From contig NZ_CP030047.1 of the NCBI RefSeq assembly GCF_015291625.1, positions 1,364,001 to 1,428,000 on the forward strand: a DNA stretch of 64,000 bases. Reading direction: 5' to 3'. Under the pieces are notes generated by a model. It was not told where the DNA came from. It searched no databases and saw nothing but the letters and a program-made list of their open reading frames with translations. This document shows positions 17,098-25,717 of the stretch, in pieces. The DNA comes from Bradyrhizobium sp. CCBAU 53421. Lineage in GTDB: Bacteria > Pseudomonadota > Alphaproteobacteria > Rhizobiales > Xanthobacteraceae. The position numbers and the translations under genes were made by a program. Each line of letters opens with the position of its first letter. Positions within the stretch are counted from its first letter, which is position 1.

Positions 17098-18447
17098 ATG
17101 CGCTTGCTCGTGGCGGCTCTGCTTTGCGCTTTGGTTCTCGGGCTCGGCTATACCTACGGTTTGGACAAGCCGGAGCCGACATATCTCACCGCGCCCGTAG
17201 AACGCGGCAACGTCTCAACTCTTGTCAAGGCGAGTGGAACCGTCGAGGCCGTCATCAGCGTCGACGTGAGCTCGCAGCTCTCGGGGCGAGTTGCAGAGGT
17301 CTTCGTCAATTTCAACGACGCCATCAAGGCCGGCCAGCCGATCGCGCAGCTCGATCAGGAGATCTTTTCCGCACGCGTCAATGAAGCGAAGGCCGCGCTT
17401 CGGGTAGCGAACGCGGCGACACAGGTGACGAAGGCCGCGCTGGAGCGCGCAATCGTCGCGGTTGCGAATGCGCACACGGCCAGGAAACAGGCGGAGGCAC
17501 AGTCGACGTCGATCAGGGCGCGACAGGATGAACTGGAGCGGGATTTTCAGCGCAAGTCCGAGCTGATGCGCACCGGCAGCGGCACCGAGCGTGACCTGGG
17601 TCAGGCGCGCGCTCAGCGCGATGCCGGGGCGGGCGAGCTGCGTGCTTCTCTCGAGCAGATCGAGATGAAGGCGCAGGCCATTGCGATTGCCGATGCCGAG
17701 AGAAACATGGCCGAAGCCAATCTCGCGAATGCGCAGGCCGTCGCCGAGCAGAGACAGGCGGTGCTCGAGCAGGCGCGGGTTGACCTCGATCGCACCGTGC
17801 TTCGCGCACCGATCGACGGACTCATCATCAAGCGGGACGTCAACCCGGGTCAAACCGTCGCCGTCAGCCTTGAGGCGAAGACGCTTTTCAAGATCGCCAA
17901 CGATCTGCGCCAGATGGAGGTGCACGGAAAGGTCGACGAGGCCGACGTCGGACAGTTGAAAGTCGGGCAAACGGCCCTGTTCACGGTAGATGCCTTTCCG
18001 GATCGAACGTTCACCGGACGGGTCTTGCAGATCCGCAAGTCACCCGAGGTCGTGCAGAACGTCGTCACCTATACGACGATCGTCTCCACGTCGAATCCGG
18101 ACCTTCTGCTGCTGCCGGGAATGACCGCGCAACTTCGGATCGTGGTCAGCGATACCGGCGAGGTGCTCAAGATTCCCGGTCAGGCGCTGCGCTTCCGGCC
18201 GATGGAGGCCGGTTCTCGATCCGCAGGTCAGGGGCAGGCCGAGGCGGCTTCGTTGAAGGCAGTCGCAACCGTCTGGCTCGTCGGTGATGACGGACAACCC
18301 AAGCCGATTGCCGTCAAGCTGGGCGCGACCGATGACAATGGGGCAGAGCTCCTGGAAGGTTCGCTCGTGGAGGGCCAGCGCCTGATCATCGGGGTCGCCG
18401 ATGCGCAAACCGTCGGACGCGCGTTCGGCATTCGTCTCGGGTTCTGA
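17098..18447 (+). CDS. MacA/HlyD-like periplasmic adaptor of an ABC exporter
   Basis: 449 aa membrane-fusion protein. One N-terminal membrane anchor (LLVAALLCALVLGLGYTYG), then barrel-sandwich halves ('VERGNVSTLVKASGTVEAVISVDVSSQLSGRVAEVFV' and 'VDLDRTVLRAPIDGLIIKRDVNPGQTVAV'). Between them a long Ala/Glu/Arg-rich coiled-coil hairpin (~residues 95-215), then a beta-barrel and membrane-proximal domain. This is the MacA arrangement. ATG 17098 was chosen because the anchor begins directly after it; an in-frame TTG upstream adds only seven residues. The next two genes supply ATPase and permease. No TolC-type outer-membrane gene is adjacent. Confidence 0.9.
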   Translation: MRLLVAALLCALVLGLGYTYGLDKPEPTYLTAPVERGNVSTLVKASGTVEAVISVDVSSQLSGRVAEVFVNFNDAIKAGQPIAQLDQEIFSARVNEAKAALRVANAATQVTKAALERAIVAVANAHTARKQAEAQSTSIRARQDELERDFQRKSELMRTGSGTERDLGQARAQRDAGAGELRASLEQIEMKAQAIAIADAERNMAEANLANAQAVAEQRQAVLEQARVDLDRTVLRAPIDGLIIKRDVNPGQTVAVSLEAKTLFKIANDLRQMEVHGKVDEADVGQLKVGQTALFTVDAFPDRTFTGRVLQIRKSPEVVQNVVTYTTIVSTSNPDLLLLPGMTAQLRIVVSDTGEVLKIPGQALRFRPMEAGSRSAGQGQAEAASLKAVATVWLVGDDGQPKPIAVKLGATDDNGAELLEGSLVEGQRLIIGVADAQTVGRAFGIRLGF

Positions 18448-18462
18448 GACCGGATTTTCAAG

Positions 18463-19194
18463 ATGCAGCCTCTGGTCCGAACCATTGCTCTCGCCAAACA
18501 ATATCCGTCCGGAGAAGCGGTCGTCTCTGCGATATCCAACGTGTCGCTCTCGATTGCGGTTGGCGAATTCGTCGCGATCCGCGGCCGCTCGGGCTCCGGG
18601 AAGTCGACCCTGATGAACTTGCTAGGTCTGCTCGATCGGCCCGACTCCGGCGAGTATGTCCTGAAAGGACAAGACGTCGCAGAATTGAGCGAGGACGCGC
18701 GCGCGGCCATCAGGAGCCGTGACATCGGCTTCGTGTTCCAATTGCCGACGCTTCTGCCGCGATCCACGGCGTTGGAAAATGTCGAGCTGCCTCTGGTGTA
18801 CGCATCCGTAACGCGCCAGATGCGCCGCCGCCGGGCGATGGATGCACTCGCGCGCGTGGGTCTGGCGACGCGCGGTCATCATTGGCCGAACCAGCTTTCG
18901 GGCGGAGAGCAGCAGCGGGTCGTGATCGCCCGCGCGATCGTCAACAATCCCGCCTTCATCCTGGCCGATGAGCCGACCGGTTCGCTGGACAGCAGCACGA
19001 GCGAGGAGATCCTGTCCCTGTTCGACGGGCTGCACCGCGACGGCCACACCCTCGTCGTGGTGACGCATGCCAACGAGGTGGCCGGTCGAGCACAGCGCCA
19101 GATCACCTTGCATGACGGACGGATCGTCCATGACGAGCGGGCGGCCGGCGAACAGTCGCAGCCGAGCGCCCGCGACCCGGAAACTCATCCATGA
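18463..19194 (+). CDS. MacB-type ABC exporter ATPase (LolD/MacB family)
   Basis: 243 aa. Walker A GRSGSGKST, Q-loop FVFQLPTLLPRSTALENVELPL, signature LSGGEQQRVVIARAI, Walker B FILADEPTGSLDS and H-loop VVVTHANEVA. This is the LolD/MacB/FtsE subgroup that partners FtsX-fold permeases. In classical MacB the ATPase is fused to the permease; here they are separate genes with a 4-base overlap (ATGA at 19191), 15 bases downstream of the adaptor. Probably powers mechanotransmission export of a peptide, lipid or small molecule. Confidence 0.92.
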   Translation: MQPLVRTIALAKQYPSGEAVVSAISNVSLSIAVGEFVAIRGRSGSGKSTLMNLLGLLDRPDSGEYVLKGQDVAELSEDARAAIRSRDIGFVFQLPTLLPRSTALENVELPLVYASVTRQMRRRRAMDALARVGLATRGHHWPNQLSGGEQQRVVIARAIVNNPAFILADEPTGSLDSSTSEEILSLFDGLHRDGHTLVVVTHANEVAGRAQRQITLHDGRIVHDERAAGEQSQPSARDPETHP

Positions 19195-20426
19195 GCCCCG
19201 TGGAGAATCTGCGCATTGCGACCCGCGCGCTTCGCGCCAACAAATTGCGTAGCGCGTTGACCGCCCTCGGAATCATCGTCGGCGTCGCGGCGGTGGTCTG
19301 CATGGTGTCCGTGGGAGCAGGCGCACAGGCCGAGGTCTCGGAGAAGATTCGCACGCTGGGCGCCAACCTCCTGCTGGTCCTGCCCGGAGCGAGGAATTCC
19401 GGAGGAGCGCGACTCGAGTCCGGAACACAGCCCACCTTGACCGAAGAGGACGCCACCGCGATCCGCCGCGAGCTGGCCAACGTGCAAGTCGCAGCCCCCT
19501 TGCTGTCGCGATCGATGCCGCTGGTCGCGCTGAACAGGAATTGGAAGACGCTGGTGGCCGGAATAAATGCCGACTATCTGATTGCGCGCGAATGGCAGGT
19601 GATCGAAGGACGAGCGTTCAATGGCGACGAGACCGTGTCAGCCGCCAAGGTCGCCATCGTGGGGGCGGTGATCGTCGACGAACTGTTTGACGGGCGCACA
19701 AGCGTCGGCGGTTCGATTCGAATTGGCAACGTGCCCTTCACGGTGATTGGCGTTCTCGACAAGAAGGGATTGGGCGCAGCCGGACGCAGCCAGGACGACG
19801 TCGTGTTCATTCCCCTGTCGACGGCAAAAAGTCGCGTGCTCGGCGCCGTGCACGGCACCACGCGCGAAGCCCTGGATTTCATTTCGGTCAAGCTGGCCGA
19901 CGCGAGCGTGCGACCGGAGGCCCAGCGCGAGATCGAGGAACTGCTCCGGCAGCGCCACCGCATTCGCCACGATGCTTCCAGTGATTTCAGGATAGAAAAT
20001 CCGGCCGACGTGCTGACCGCACGCGGTGCCGCGGTACGGACTCTCGGGATTCTTCTGATCGCGGTGGCTGCGGTTTCGCTGGTGGTCGGCGGCATCAGCA
20101 TCATGAACATCATGCTGGTGTCGGTGACCGAACGGACCCGTGAAATCGGGCTGCGCATGGCGGTCGGGGCCAACCGGCGCGACATCCGCTGGCAGTTCCT
20201 GATTGAAGCCTTGATTCTCGCGCTGATCGGAGGCGCCGCGGGAGCTGTCCTGGGAGCGGTCGCGGCTGTCGCGATCGCATGGAATGCCGGCTGGCCGGTG
20301 CTCATCAGCCCGTGGGCCATCATGATCGCCTGCGGATTCGCAGGTCTCGTCGGTGTCTCGTTCGGGCTCTATCCGGCGCAGAAGGCCGCGCGGCTCGATC
20401 CGATCGCGGCGTTGCGATTTGAATAG
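19191..20426 (+). CDS. MacB/FtsX-family ABC exporter permease
   Basis: 411 aa. N-terminal helix 'KLRSALTALGIIVGVAAVVCMVSVG', a large periplasmic MacB_PCD domain (~residues 45-260, 'KIRTLGANLLLVLPGAR', 'WQVIEGRAFNGDE', 'VIGVLDKKG'), then three C-terminal helices with the FtsX hallmark 'GGISIMNIMLVSVTERTREIGLRMAVGA'. Length and topology match the membrane part of MacB. Overlaps the ATPase gene; the stop ends the operon. Together the three genes form a complete inner-membrane/periplasmic unit needing an external outer-membrane channel. Confidence 0.92.
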   Translation: MSPVENLRIATRALRANKLRSALTALGIIVGVAAVVCMVSVGAGAQAEVSEKIRTLGANLLLVLPGARNSGGARLESGTQPTLTEEDATAIRRELANVQVAAPLLSRSMPLVALNRNWKTLVAGINADYLIAREWQVIEGRAFNGDETVSAAKVAIVGAVIVDELFDGRTSVGGSIRIGNVPFTVIGVLDKKGLGAAGRSQDDVVFIPLSTAKSRVLGAVHGTTREALDFISVKLADASVRPEAQREIEELLRQRHRIRHDASSDFRIENPADVLTARGAAVRTLGILLIAVAAVSLVVGGISIMNIMLVSVTERTREIGLRMAVGANRRDIRWQFLIEALILALIGGAAGAVLGAVAAVAIAWNAGWPVLISPWAIMIACGFAGLVGVSFGLYPAQKAARLDPIAALRFE

Positions 20427-20554
20427 AAGTGGGCCGGCGCCGCCGTCTTGCCATGCATCGGCGATCGGCAAGGTGCGCAATCGCGGACGCCGGAAGCATG
20501 GCTCGGCCAGTCCGGCTGAGATAGGCTTACGCAGTTGCGGTTGGAGCCAAGCAC

Positions 20555-20749
20555 ATGCCGAACAAATCGCTGCCTCTCCTTGCAATCTATGGCGACCTCG
20601 ACCGTGCGCGCGACATCATGCGCGCCTGGCGGCCGCTCGACCACCTTTCTCCTGATGACGCCGAGATCGTCGTGAAGGCGATCGCCGAAGGCATCGCGCG
20701 CGGCCGCCGGCACGGGCTCGAGATGGGGCAGTGCCATCTGGCGGCGTGA
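20555..20749 (+). CDS. Small hypothetical protein, 64 aa
   Basis: Short acidic/basic protein with no signal peptide and no recognised domain: begins MPNKSLPLLAIYGDLDRARD, with a central helix-forming stretch 'PDDAEIVVKAIAEGIARGRRHG'. RBS-like TTGGAGCC sits 9 bases before the ATG. Codon usage looks like its neighbours. It stands alone between the exporter operon and an intergenic repeat. It may be real, since the amino-acid composition is protein-like, but there is no functional clue. Confidence 0.5.
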   Translation: MPNKSLPLLAIYGDLDRARDIMRAWRPLDHLSPDDAEIVVKAIAEGIARGRRHGLEMGQCHLAA

Positions 20750-20800
20750 GCTAAACGCTCGGCAATATCGCCAGCACGTGACGTGAGCACGCCGGTTAGG

Positions 20801-20969
20801 CTCCCTCTCCCCTTGCGGGAGAGGGTGGGGAGAGGGGTGGCCCCGGGCGAGATGATCGATATTCGCGGTGCTATCGCAACATTGCTTGTTTGCCGTTCGT
20901 CGCTCGTTTGAGAGGGCACGTCGTGTGGCACCCCTCTCCCCACCCTCCCCCGCAAGGGGGGAGGGAGCC
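20801..20969. repeat. Intergenic inverted repeat
   Basis: 'CTCCCTCTCCCCTTGCGGGA' with 'GAGAGGGTGGGGAGAGGGG' on the left is mirrored on the right by 'ACCCCTCTCCCCACCCTC' and 'CGCAAGGGGGGAGGGAG', with a ~90-base unique centre. It belongs to the same style of element as 29371-29518 and 40850-40997. Noncoding; convergent position between 20749 and 21021. Confidence 0.7.
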
Positions 20970-21020
20970 CTTCCGCCGGTGGCTCCATCCCATCGATCGG
21001 TCGCCCCCTCGAAACGACCG

Positions 21021-21440
21021 CTAGCTCTGCTGCTTCACGGCCAGAATCGTCACCGCGCGCGTCTGGTGGCTCGGCGTCTGGAAATCGATGGTCTGGCCGA
21101 CCGACAATCCGATCAGCGCGGCGCCGACCGGCGTCAGCACCGAGATACGCCGGAGCGCGATGTCGGCTTCGTGCGGGTACACCAGCACGACTTCCCTGAC
21201 ATCGCCGGTCTCGTCGTCACGGTAGCGGACGCGCGAGCCCATGCGGACCACGTCGGGCAGTTCGGAATCGTCGGCGACGACCCGGGCCCGGTCGGTTTCG
21301 CGCGCGAGGAACTGGGCCACGCGCGGAAACACCGCCATGCTGGAATCGGCTAGCGCGCTGAGGCGCTGCGCCTCGCTCGCGGTGATCACGATCGGCGGCA
21401 ATGCAGGCGCGGTGAAGTCGTTCTGAATGGTTCGGGTCAT
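21021..21440 (-). CDS. rnk: Rnk-type nucleoside diphosphate kinase regulator (GreA/GreB C-terminal fold)
   Basis: 139 aa. 'PPIVITASEAQRLSALAD' N-terminal helix region followed by the GreA/GreB-type FKBP-like domain: 'VVADDSELPDVVRMGSRVRYRDDETGDVREVVLVYPHEADI' and 'RISVLTPVGAALIGLSVGQTIDFQTP'. This layout (short helical part plus Gre C-domain, no coiled-coil finger) is that of Rnk, which binds RNA polymerase without cleavage activity in the proteins studied. Stands alone between repeats and chrA; 283 bases without a convincing gene precede it (21441-21723). Confidence 0.88.
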   Translation of the reverse strand: MTRTIQNDFTAPALPPIVITASEAQRLSALADSSMAVFPRVAQFLARETDRARVVADDSELPDVVRMGSRVRYRDDETGDVREVVLVYPHEADIALRRISVLTPVGAALIGLSVGQTIDFQTPSHQTRAVTILAVKQQS

Positions 21441-21723
21441 GTCGGATGATCTTTGCGGTTGATCGCAGGCGCGGCGACGCCGGCGCGCGCTTGTCTCGCG
21501 CGATGCGGCCGGACGAATGATTTTGATGGTGTTATGAATTGACGACGTCGTGAATCCGGACGGCGCGCGATCGCCGGCCGGCTAATTGCCTGCGTGCAGA
21601 CGTCCAGCGCGCAGTCCGAGGCGCGCAATGCGGGTGTCGATGCTCAACATGTCGATCATGGCACTATCAACATAGCCGCTGATCACGCCGCATCCATTGC
21701 GGCGAAAGCGCGCATGCGCCGCC

Positions 21724-22254
21724 TCACGGCTGGCCGATGCCGGTGAGGCCGAGCACCGCGCCGGCGGCAAGCGCTAGCAGCGGATGGATGCGGGTCGTCG
21801 TGGTGGCGATCGCGACGCCGGCCGCGATCAGGATGGTGCCCCAGCCCGAGACCGAGGCATGGGTAATGACGATGGCGCTGGCGGTGACGAGGCCGGCGGT
21901 GACCGGAACCAGGCCGGCCTGCACCGTGCGGCGCCACGGCCGGTCCTTGAAGCGTTCCCAGAGCCGGAGCGCGAAGCCGGTGACCAGCGACGACGGCCCG
22001 AACTTGGCGAGCGAGGTCACCAGCACGCCCGAGAAGCCCGCGACATGCCAGCCCACCAGCGGCACCACCATCATGTTCGGCCCGGGCGCGGCCTGCGCCA
22101 GCGCGAACAGCGCGCCGAATTCCTGCGCCGTCATCCAGTGATTGACGTCGACGACCTGGCGCTGCATCTCCGGCAGGATGGTGTTGCCGCCGCCGAAGGC
22201 GAGCAGCGAGAGCTCGGCGAAGATCAGCGCGAGCGTGACCAGGGTTGCGGTCAT
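21724..22254 (-). CDS. Chromate transporter, short ChrA subunit (second half)
   Basis: 176 aa, a single chromate-transport domain: 'LALIFAELSLLAFGGGNTILPEMQRQVV' is the family's N-terminal signature (FGGG), followed by 'AQAAPGPNMMVVPLVGWHVAG' and further hydrophobic helices. ATG at 22254 is used because the reading frame upstream lies inside the partner gene and is not homologous; the two genes overlap by 4 bases. Short-chain ChrA proteins work as pairs with opposite topology, exporting chromate or taking up related oxyanions. Confidence 0.9.
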   Translation of the reverse strand: MTATLVTLALIFAELSLLAFGGGNTILPEMQRQVVDVNHWMTAQEFGALFALAQAAPGPNMMVVPLVGWHVAGFSGVLVTSLAKFGPSSLVTGFALRLWERFKDRPWRRTVQAGLVPVTAGLVTASAIVITHASVSGWGTILIAAGVAIATTTTRIHPLLALAAGAVLGLTGIGQP

Positions 22255-22838
22255 GACGCCTGCCTCAACCGGAGGACAATGCTGAGCGGAGCCAGCGTCA
22301 ACAGCGTCGGCAGTAGCGGCAATCGGAACACCGCGATCGCGAGCACGCACAGCGCACCGATGACGAGGCCGAGCACGTCGCGTCGCAACGGCCAGGCGAT
22401 CTTGATTGCGGTCGAGATCAACAGCCCGGCGGCCGCGGCGGCGAGGCCGCCGAATAGATGGCGCACCACCGGGTCGTCGGCGAAGCGGCCATAGATCACG
22501 CCGAGGCCGATCACAACCGCGGTCGGCACCGCGATCAGGCCGAGGATCGAGGCGAACGCGCCGGGAATACCGCGAAACTTCAAGCCCACCGCCACCGACA
22601 TGTTGATGATGTTGCCGCCGGGCAGGAACTGGCAGAGCCCGAGCAAATCGGTGAACTCGGCGCCGGAAAGCCAGCGGCGCTTCTCCACCATCATGTGGCG
22701 CGCCAGCGGCAGCACGCCGCCGAAGCCGGTCAGCCCGAGGATGAAGAAGCCCGTGAACAACTCGCCGACATCAGGTGCGACATGCTTGGTGGTCTGTGCG
22801 GCGGGTATGGCGTCCATCGGCGGGCGGCTCCGGTTCAT
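22251..22838 (-). CDS. Chromate transporter, short ChrA subunit (first half)
   Basis: 195 aa, homologous to the downstream gene: 'ELFTGFFILGLTGFGGVLPLARHMMVEKRRWLS', then 'LLGLCQFLPGGNIINMSVAVGLKFRG' with the conserved PGG-N stretch, and four to five hydrophobic segments. First gene of the pair, ATGA overlap with the second. Divergent from a LysR gene 92 bases away, which is the likely regulator. The pair corresponds to the two halves of a long-chain ChrA. Confidence 0.9.
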   Translation of the reverse strand: MNRSRPPMDAIPAAQTTKHVAPDVGELFTGFFILGLTGFGGVLPLARHMMVEKRRWLSGAEFTDLLGLCQFLPGGNIINMSVAVGLKFRGIPGAFASILGLIAVPTAVVIGLGVIYGRFADDPVVRHLFGGLAAAAAGLLISTAIKIAWPLRRDVLGLVIGALCVLAIAVFRLPLLPTLLTLAPLSIVLRLRQAS

Positions 22839-22930
22839 TCGCTGTTGAGTCTACATTAGTTGGCCACGTGCCAAATTTCCAATATATGGATAAGGGAATT
22901 CGCATATCTATTGCATATGGGTTTGTTTCG

Positions 22931-23848
22931 ATGATCGAGCTGCGCCATCTCCGCTATGCCGTCGCGGTGGCCGAAGAGGGCCATATCACCCGCGCCGCCG
23001 CGCGGCTTGGCATCCAGCAGCCGCCGCTCAGCCAGCAGATCCGCGCGCTGGAAGCCGCGATCGACGCGCCGCTGTTCCGCCGGCAGCCGCGCGGCGTCGA
23101 GCTGACCGCCGCCGGCCGTGCCTTCGTCGGCAAGGCGCGCGCGATCCTGCGCGACGCCGAGCTTGCGGTGGAAGCCGCGCGCCGCGCGAGCCGCGGCCAG
23201 GAAGGCCAGCTGGCGATCGGCTTCACCTCATCGGCCGCCTTCCATCCGTTCGTCACCGGGGTGATGCGCGAAATGCGCGAGCGCGCCCCGGCGATCACGT
23301 TGTCGCTCGAGGAGGCCTCGACCGGCGAGCTGATCGAGGCCGTCGAGGCCGACCGCCTCGATGCCGCATTCGTGCGTTCGCCGAGCGAGAGGCTGGAAAA
23401 CCTCACGATCACCCATCTGCTCGACGAGGAGATGGTGGTGGCGTTGCCCGACCATCATCCGCGTGCCCGCAAGAACACGCGGCGGCGGATCTCATTGGCC
23501 TTGCTCGCCGACGAGCCCTTGATCCTCTACCGCCGCCCGACCGGTCCGGGCCTCTACGACAGCATCATCGCCGCCTGCCGTGCCGCGGGGTTCAGCCCGA
23601 AAGTGGCGCAGGAGGCGACGCGGATGGTGTCGACGCTGAGCCTGGTCGCGGCCGGGCTCGGCATTTCGATCGTGCCCGAATCGATGGCGCGGCTGGAAAC
23701 CGCAGGCGTGTCCTATCTTCGCCTCGACCGCGCCGCGGGCCTGGTCGCGCCGCTCGCGCTGGCGCGCAAGAAGGGACCTGCCGGCGGCACGCTCGGCCGC
23801 CTGCTCGCCATCGTGACGCGGCGGGTGAAGGATCGCGCTGGCGTTTGA
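22931..23848 (+). CDS. LysR-family transcriptional regulator, divergent from chromate transporter
   Basis: 305 aa. Canonical N-terminus 'MIELRHLRYAVAVAEEGHIT' continuing into 'RAAARLGIQQPPLSQQIRAL' and 'LFRRQPRGVELTAAGRAF', then effector domain 'GQLAIGFTSSAAFHPFV'. It is close in type to the BenM/CatM/CbbR group. ATG 22931 gives the standard LysR start; an upstream in-frame start would read into the ChrA gene. The shared 92-base promoter region contains near-palindromic 'ATATGGATAAG' and 'CGCATATCTATTGCATATG' elements that could be its binding site. Confidence 0.92.
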   Translation: MIELRHLRYAVAVAEEGHITRAAARLGIQQPPLSQQIRALEAAIDAPLFRRQPRGVELTAAGRAFVGKARAILRDAELAVEAARRASRGQEGQLAIGFTSSAAFHPFVTGVMREMRERAPAITLSLEEASTGELIEAVEADRLDAAFVRSPSERLENLTITHLLDEEMVVALPDHHPRARKNTRRRISLALLADEPLILYRRPTGPGLYDSIIAACRAAGFSPKVAQEATRMVSTLSLVAAGLGISIVPESMARLETAGVSYLRLDRAAGLVAPLALARKKGPAGGTLGRLLAIVTRRVKDRAGV

Positions 23849-24028
23849 GGGACGTAGCTGAACGTTCCGCTGCCGCCTGTGGCGCGGAATGTGGGGAGTT
23901 TGGCGAACGCGCGCGTCCCGGCGCGGCTAGATCATTCGCATCGGACCCCGATGCCCGCGTATCGATCGCAACGGCTCAGTTGCATCCGGCGGCCTCGGGT
24001 TCAATCACCACAGTGAAAGGCAGTTTCA

Positions 24029-24577
24029 ATGGCACGTTTTCCTGTCCATACGCTCGACTCCGCCCCTGAAGCCTCGAAGCCTGCCCTGCGCGAGGTCGAG
24101 GCGCGGTTTGGCATGATCCCGAACCTTGCGGCGACGATGGCGACGTCACCGGTGCTGATCCAGAGCTTCATCGGCATCTTCGACAAGGTTCACGGCGGCA
24201 GCTTCACCGAGCAGCAGATCCAGACCGTGCTGCTCACCGATGCGGTGACCAATGGCTGCACCTGGGCGGTCGCCCTGCATTCCGCGCTCGGCCTGCAGGC
24301 CGGCCTCGATCCCACCGATGTCGATGCGATGCGTGCGGGCCGCTCGCCTGCCGACAAGACCCTCGGCGCACTCTCGACGCTGGCGAGGTCTCTGATCGAA
24401 AAGCGCGGGCGGCTCGACGACGAGGAGATCGAACGGTTTCTGGCGGCCGGGTTCTACAAGGACCTCGTGCTGGAAGTGATTGCCATCGTGGCGGCATCGA
24501 CCATCACGAACTACACGGGCAGCGTGACCAATCCGCCGCTGGAGGCGGGATTGCAGGACCATGCCTGGAAGGGCTGA
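24029..24577 (+). CDS. Carboxymuconolactone decarboxylase/AhpD-fold protein with single cysteine
   Basis: 182 aa all-helical protein of the CMD superfamily: 'REVEARFGMIPNLAATMATSPVLIQSFIGI' is the usual N-terminal half, followed by the active region 'EQQIQTVLLTDAVTNGCTWAVALHSALG'. In AhpD-like peroxidases this region is C-x2-C followed by H; here the second Cys is Ala (CTWA), so a classical disulfide peroxidase cycle is unlikely. The preceding 180 bases (23849-24028) hold no gene. Function unknown beyond the fold. Confidence 0.85.
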   Translation: MARFPVHTLDSAPEASKPALREVEARFGMIPNLAATMATSPVLIQSFIGIFDKVHGGSFTEQQIQTVLLTDAVTNGCTWAVALHSALGLQAGLDPTDVDAMRAGRSPADKTLGALSTLARSLIEKRGRLDDEEIERFLAAGFYKDLVLEVIAIVAASTITNYTGSVTNPPLEAGLQDHAWKG

Positions 24578-24657
24578 CCCGACCTCGGCCGACCGTGAAT
24601 GACAACGTGCCGGCCGCAAGGCCGGCGCGCCTCCGATCGTCGCATCGTGAACCCGCT

Positions 24658-25689
24658 CTAGCCCGCAAATCTGGCGCGATAGTCCTGCGGCGTGGTCGAC
24701 AGCACGCGCAGGAAGCTGCGACGCATCGTCTCCTCCGACCCGAAGCCGCAGCGCTGCGAGATCCGCTTGATCGGCAATCGCGTCTCCGACAGCAGGTGCC
24801 GGGCGCCCTCGACCCGTAGCCGCTCGATTGCGCGGGCCGGCGTCAACCCGGTCGCGTCGGCGTAGTGCCGGCTGAAGCTGCGCTCGCTCATGCCGGCCTG
24901 TCTCGCCAGCGTCGCAAGCGAGAGGTCGTCGGCGAGATGGCCGCTGATCCAGTCATGCAGCGTGCCGAACCTGTCGTCGGTCGTTTGCAGCGACAGGATT
25001 TCGCTGAACTGCGCCTGTCCGCCCGGCCGCTTGAAGAACACGACGAGATAGCGGGCGACGGCAAGCGCCGCTGCGCGGCCGAGGTCTTCCTCCAACAATG
25101 CCAGCGCGAGATCGATGCCGGAGGTGACGCCGGCCGACGTCCAGAACGATCCGTCGCGCACGAAGATCGGGTCGGGTTCGACGCGAACAGCGGGAAAGCG
25201 CTCGGCGAGTTCTGAACAGAATTGCCAATGGGTCACGGCACGACGGCCATCGAGAACCCCCGATGCCGCGAGCAGGAACGCGCCGGTGCAGACCGATGCG
25301 GTGCGGCGTGCCTGCCCGGCGCGTCCGCGCACCCAGTCTACCAAGCCGGCATCGGCCGCCGCAGCGTTGACGCCGTCGCCGCCAGGAACAACCAGCGTGT
25401 CGACCGCGGTGCCGATCGCGGGCAGCGGATGCACCGCGATTCCGACGCCGGCCGATGCCTCGATCGTCGGGCCATCCTTGGCGACGACGCGGACCTCATA
25501 GGGCTCGGCGTTGCCTGCCCTGGCCGCCAGCGCGTTGGCGGACGCGAACACCTGCAATGGCCCGGTGACGTCGAGCAATTGCACCGCCGGGTAAGCCAGC
25601 ACTTCGATCAGGCGGCGGCCTTTTGGCGAGAAACGTGGGCTGGTTGGCGTCATCGCCGAAGCGTGCCGCGCTAGATTCGCTTTGTCCAT
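24658..25689 (-). CDS. GlxA-type regulator: DJ-1/PfpI domain plus AraC HTH
   Basis: 343 aa. Residues ~27-195 form a DJ-1/PfpI fold with the nucleophile-elbow Cys in 'RTASVCTGAFLLAASGVLDG' and 'TSAGVTSGIDLALALLEE'. Residues ~230-340 are an AraC double HTH ('LATLARQAGMSERSFSRHYA', 'LPIKRISQRCGFGSEETMRR'). Such FtrA/GlxA-type regulators sense small molecules by the DJ-1 domain. Divergent from the isonitrile-hydratase-like gene only 28 bases away, which is itself a DJ-1-fold enzyme, so that gene is the obvious target. Confidence 0.93.
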   Translation of the reverse strand: MDKANLARHASAMTPTSPRFSPKGRRLIEVLAYPAVQLLDVTGPLQVFASANALAARAGNAEPYEVRVVAKDGPTIEASAGVGIAVHPLPAIGTAVDTLVVPGGDGVNAAAADAGLVDWVRGRAGQARRTASVCTGAFLLAASGVLDGRRAVTHWQFCSELAERFPAVRVEPDPIFVRDGSFWTSAGVTSGIDLALALLEEDLGRAAALAVARYLVVFFKRPGGQAQFSEILSLQTTDDRFGTLHDWISGHLADDLSLATLARQAGMSERSFSRHYADATGLTPARAIERLRVEGARHLLSETRLPIKRISQRCGFGSEETMRRSFLRVLSTTPQDYRARFAG

Positions 25690-25717
25690 AGTTCAAGCGA
25701 AGTTTGAGGGAAGTTCG

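Noticed and set aside
21582..21770. 62-codon minus-strand frame between chrA and rnk
   Set aside because: Starts inside the ChrA gene, Arg-rich, no RBS for an internal start; not convincing.
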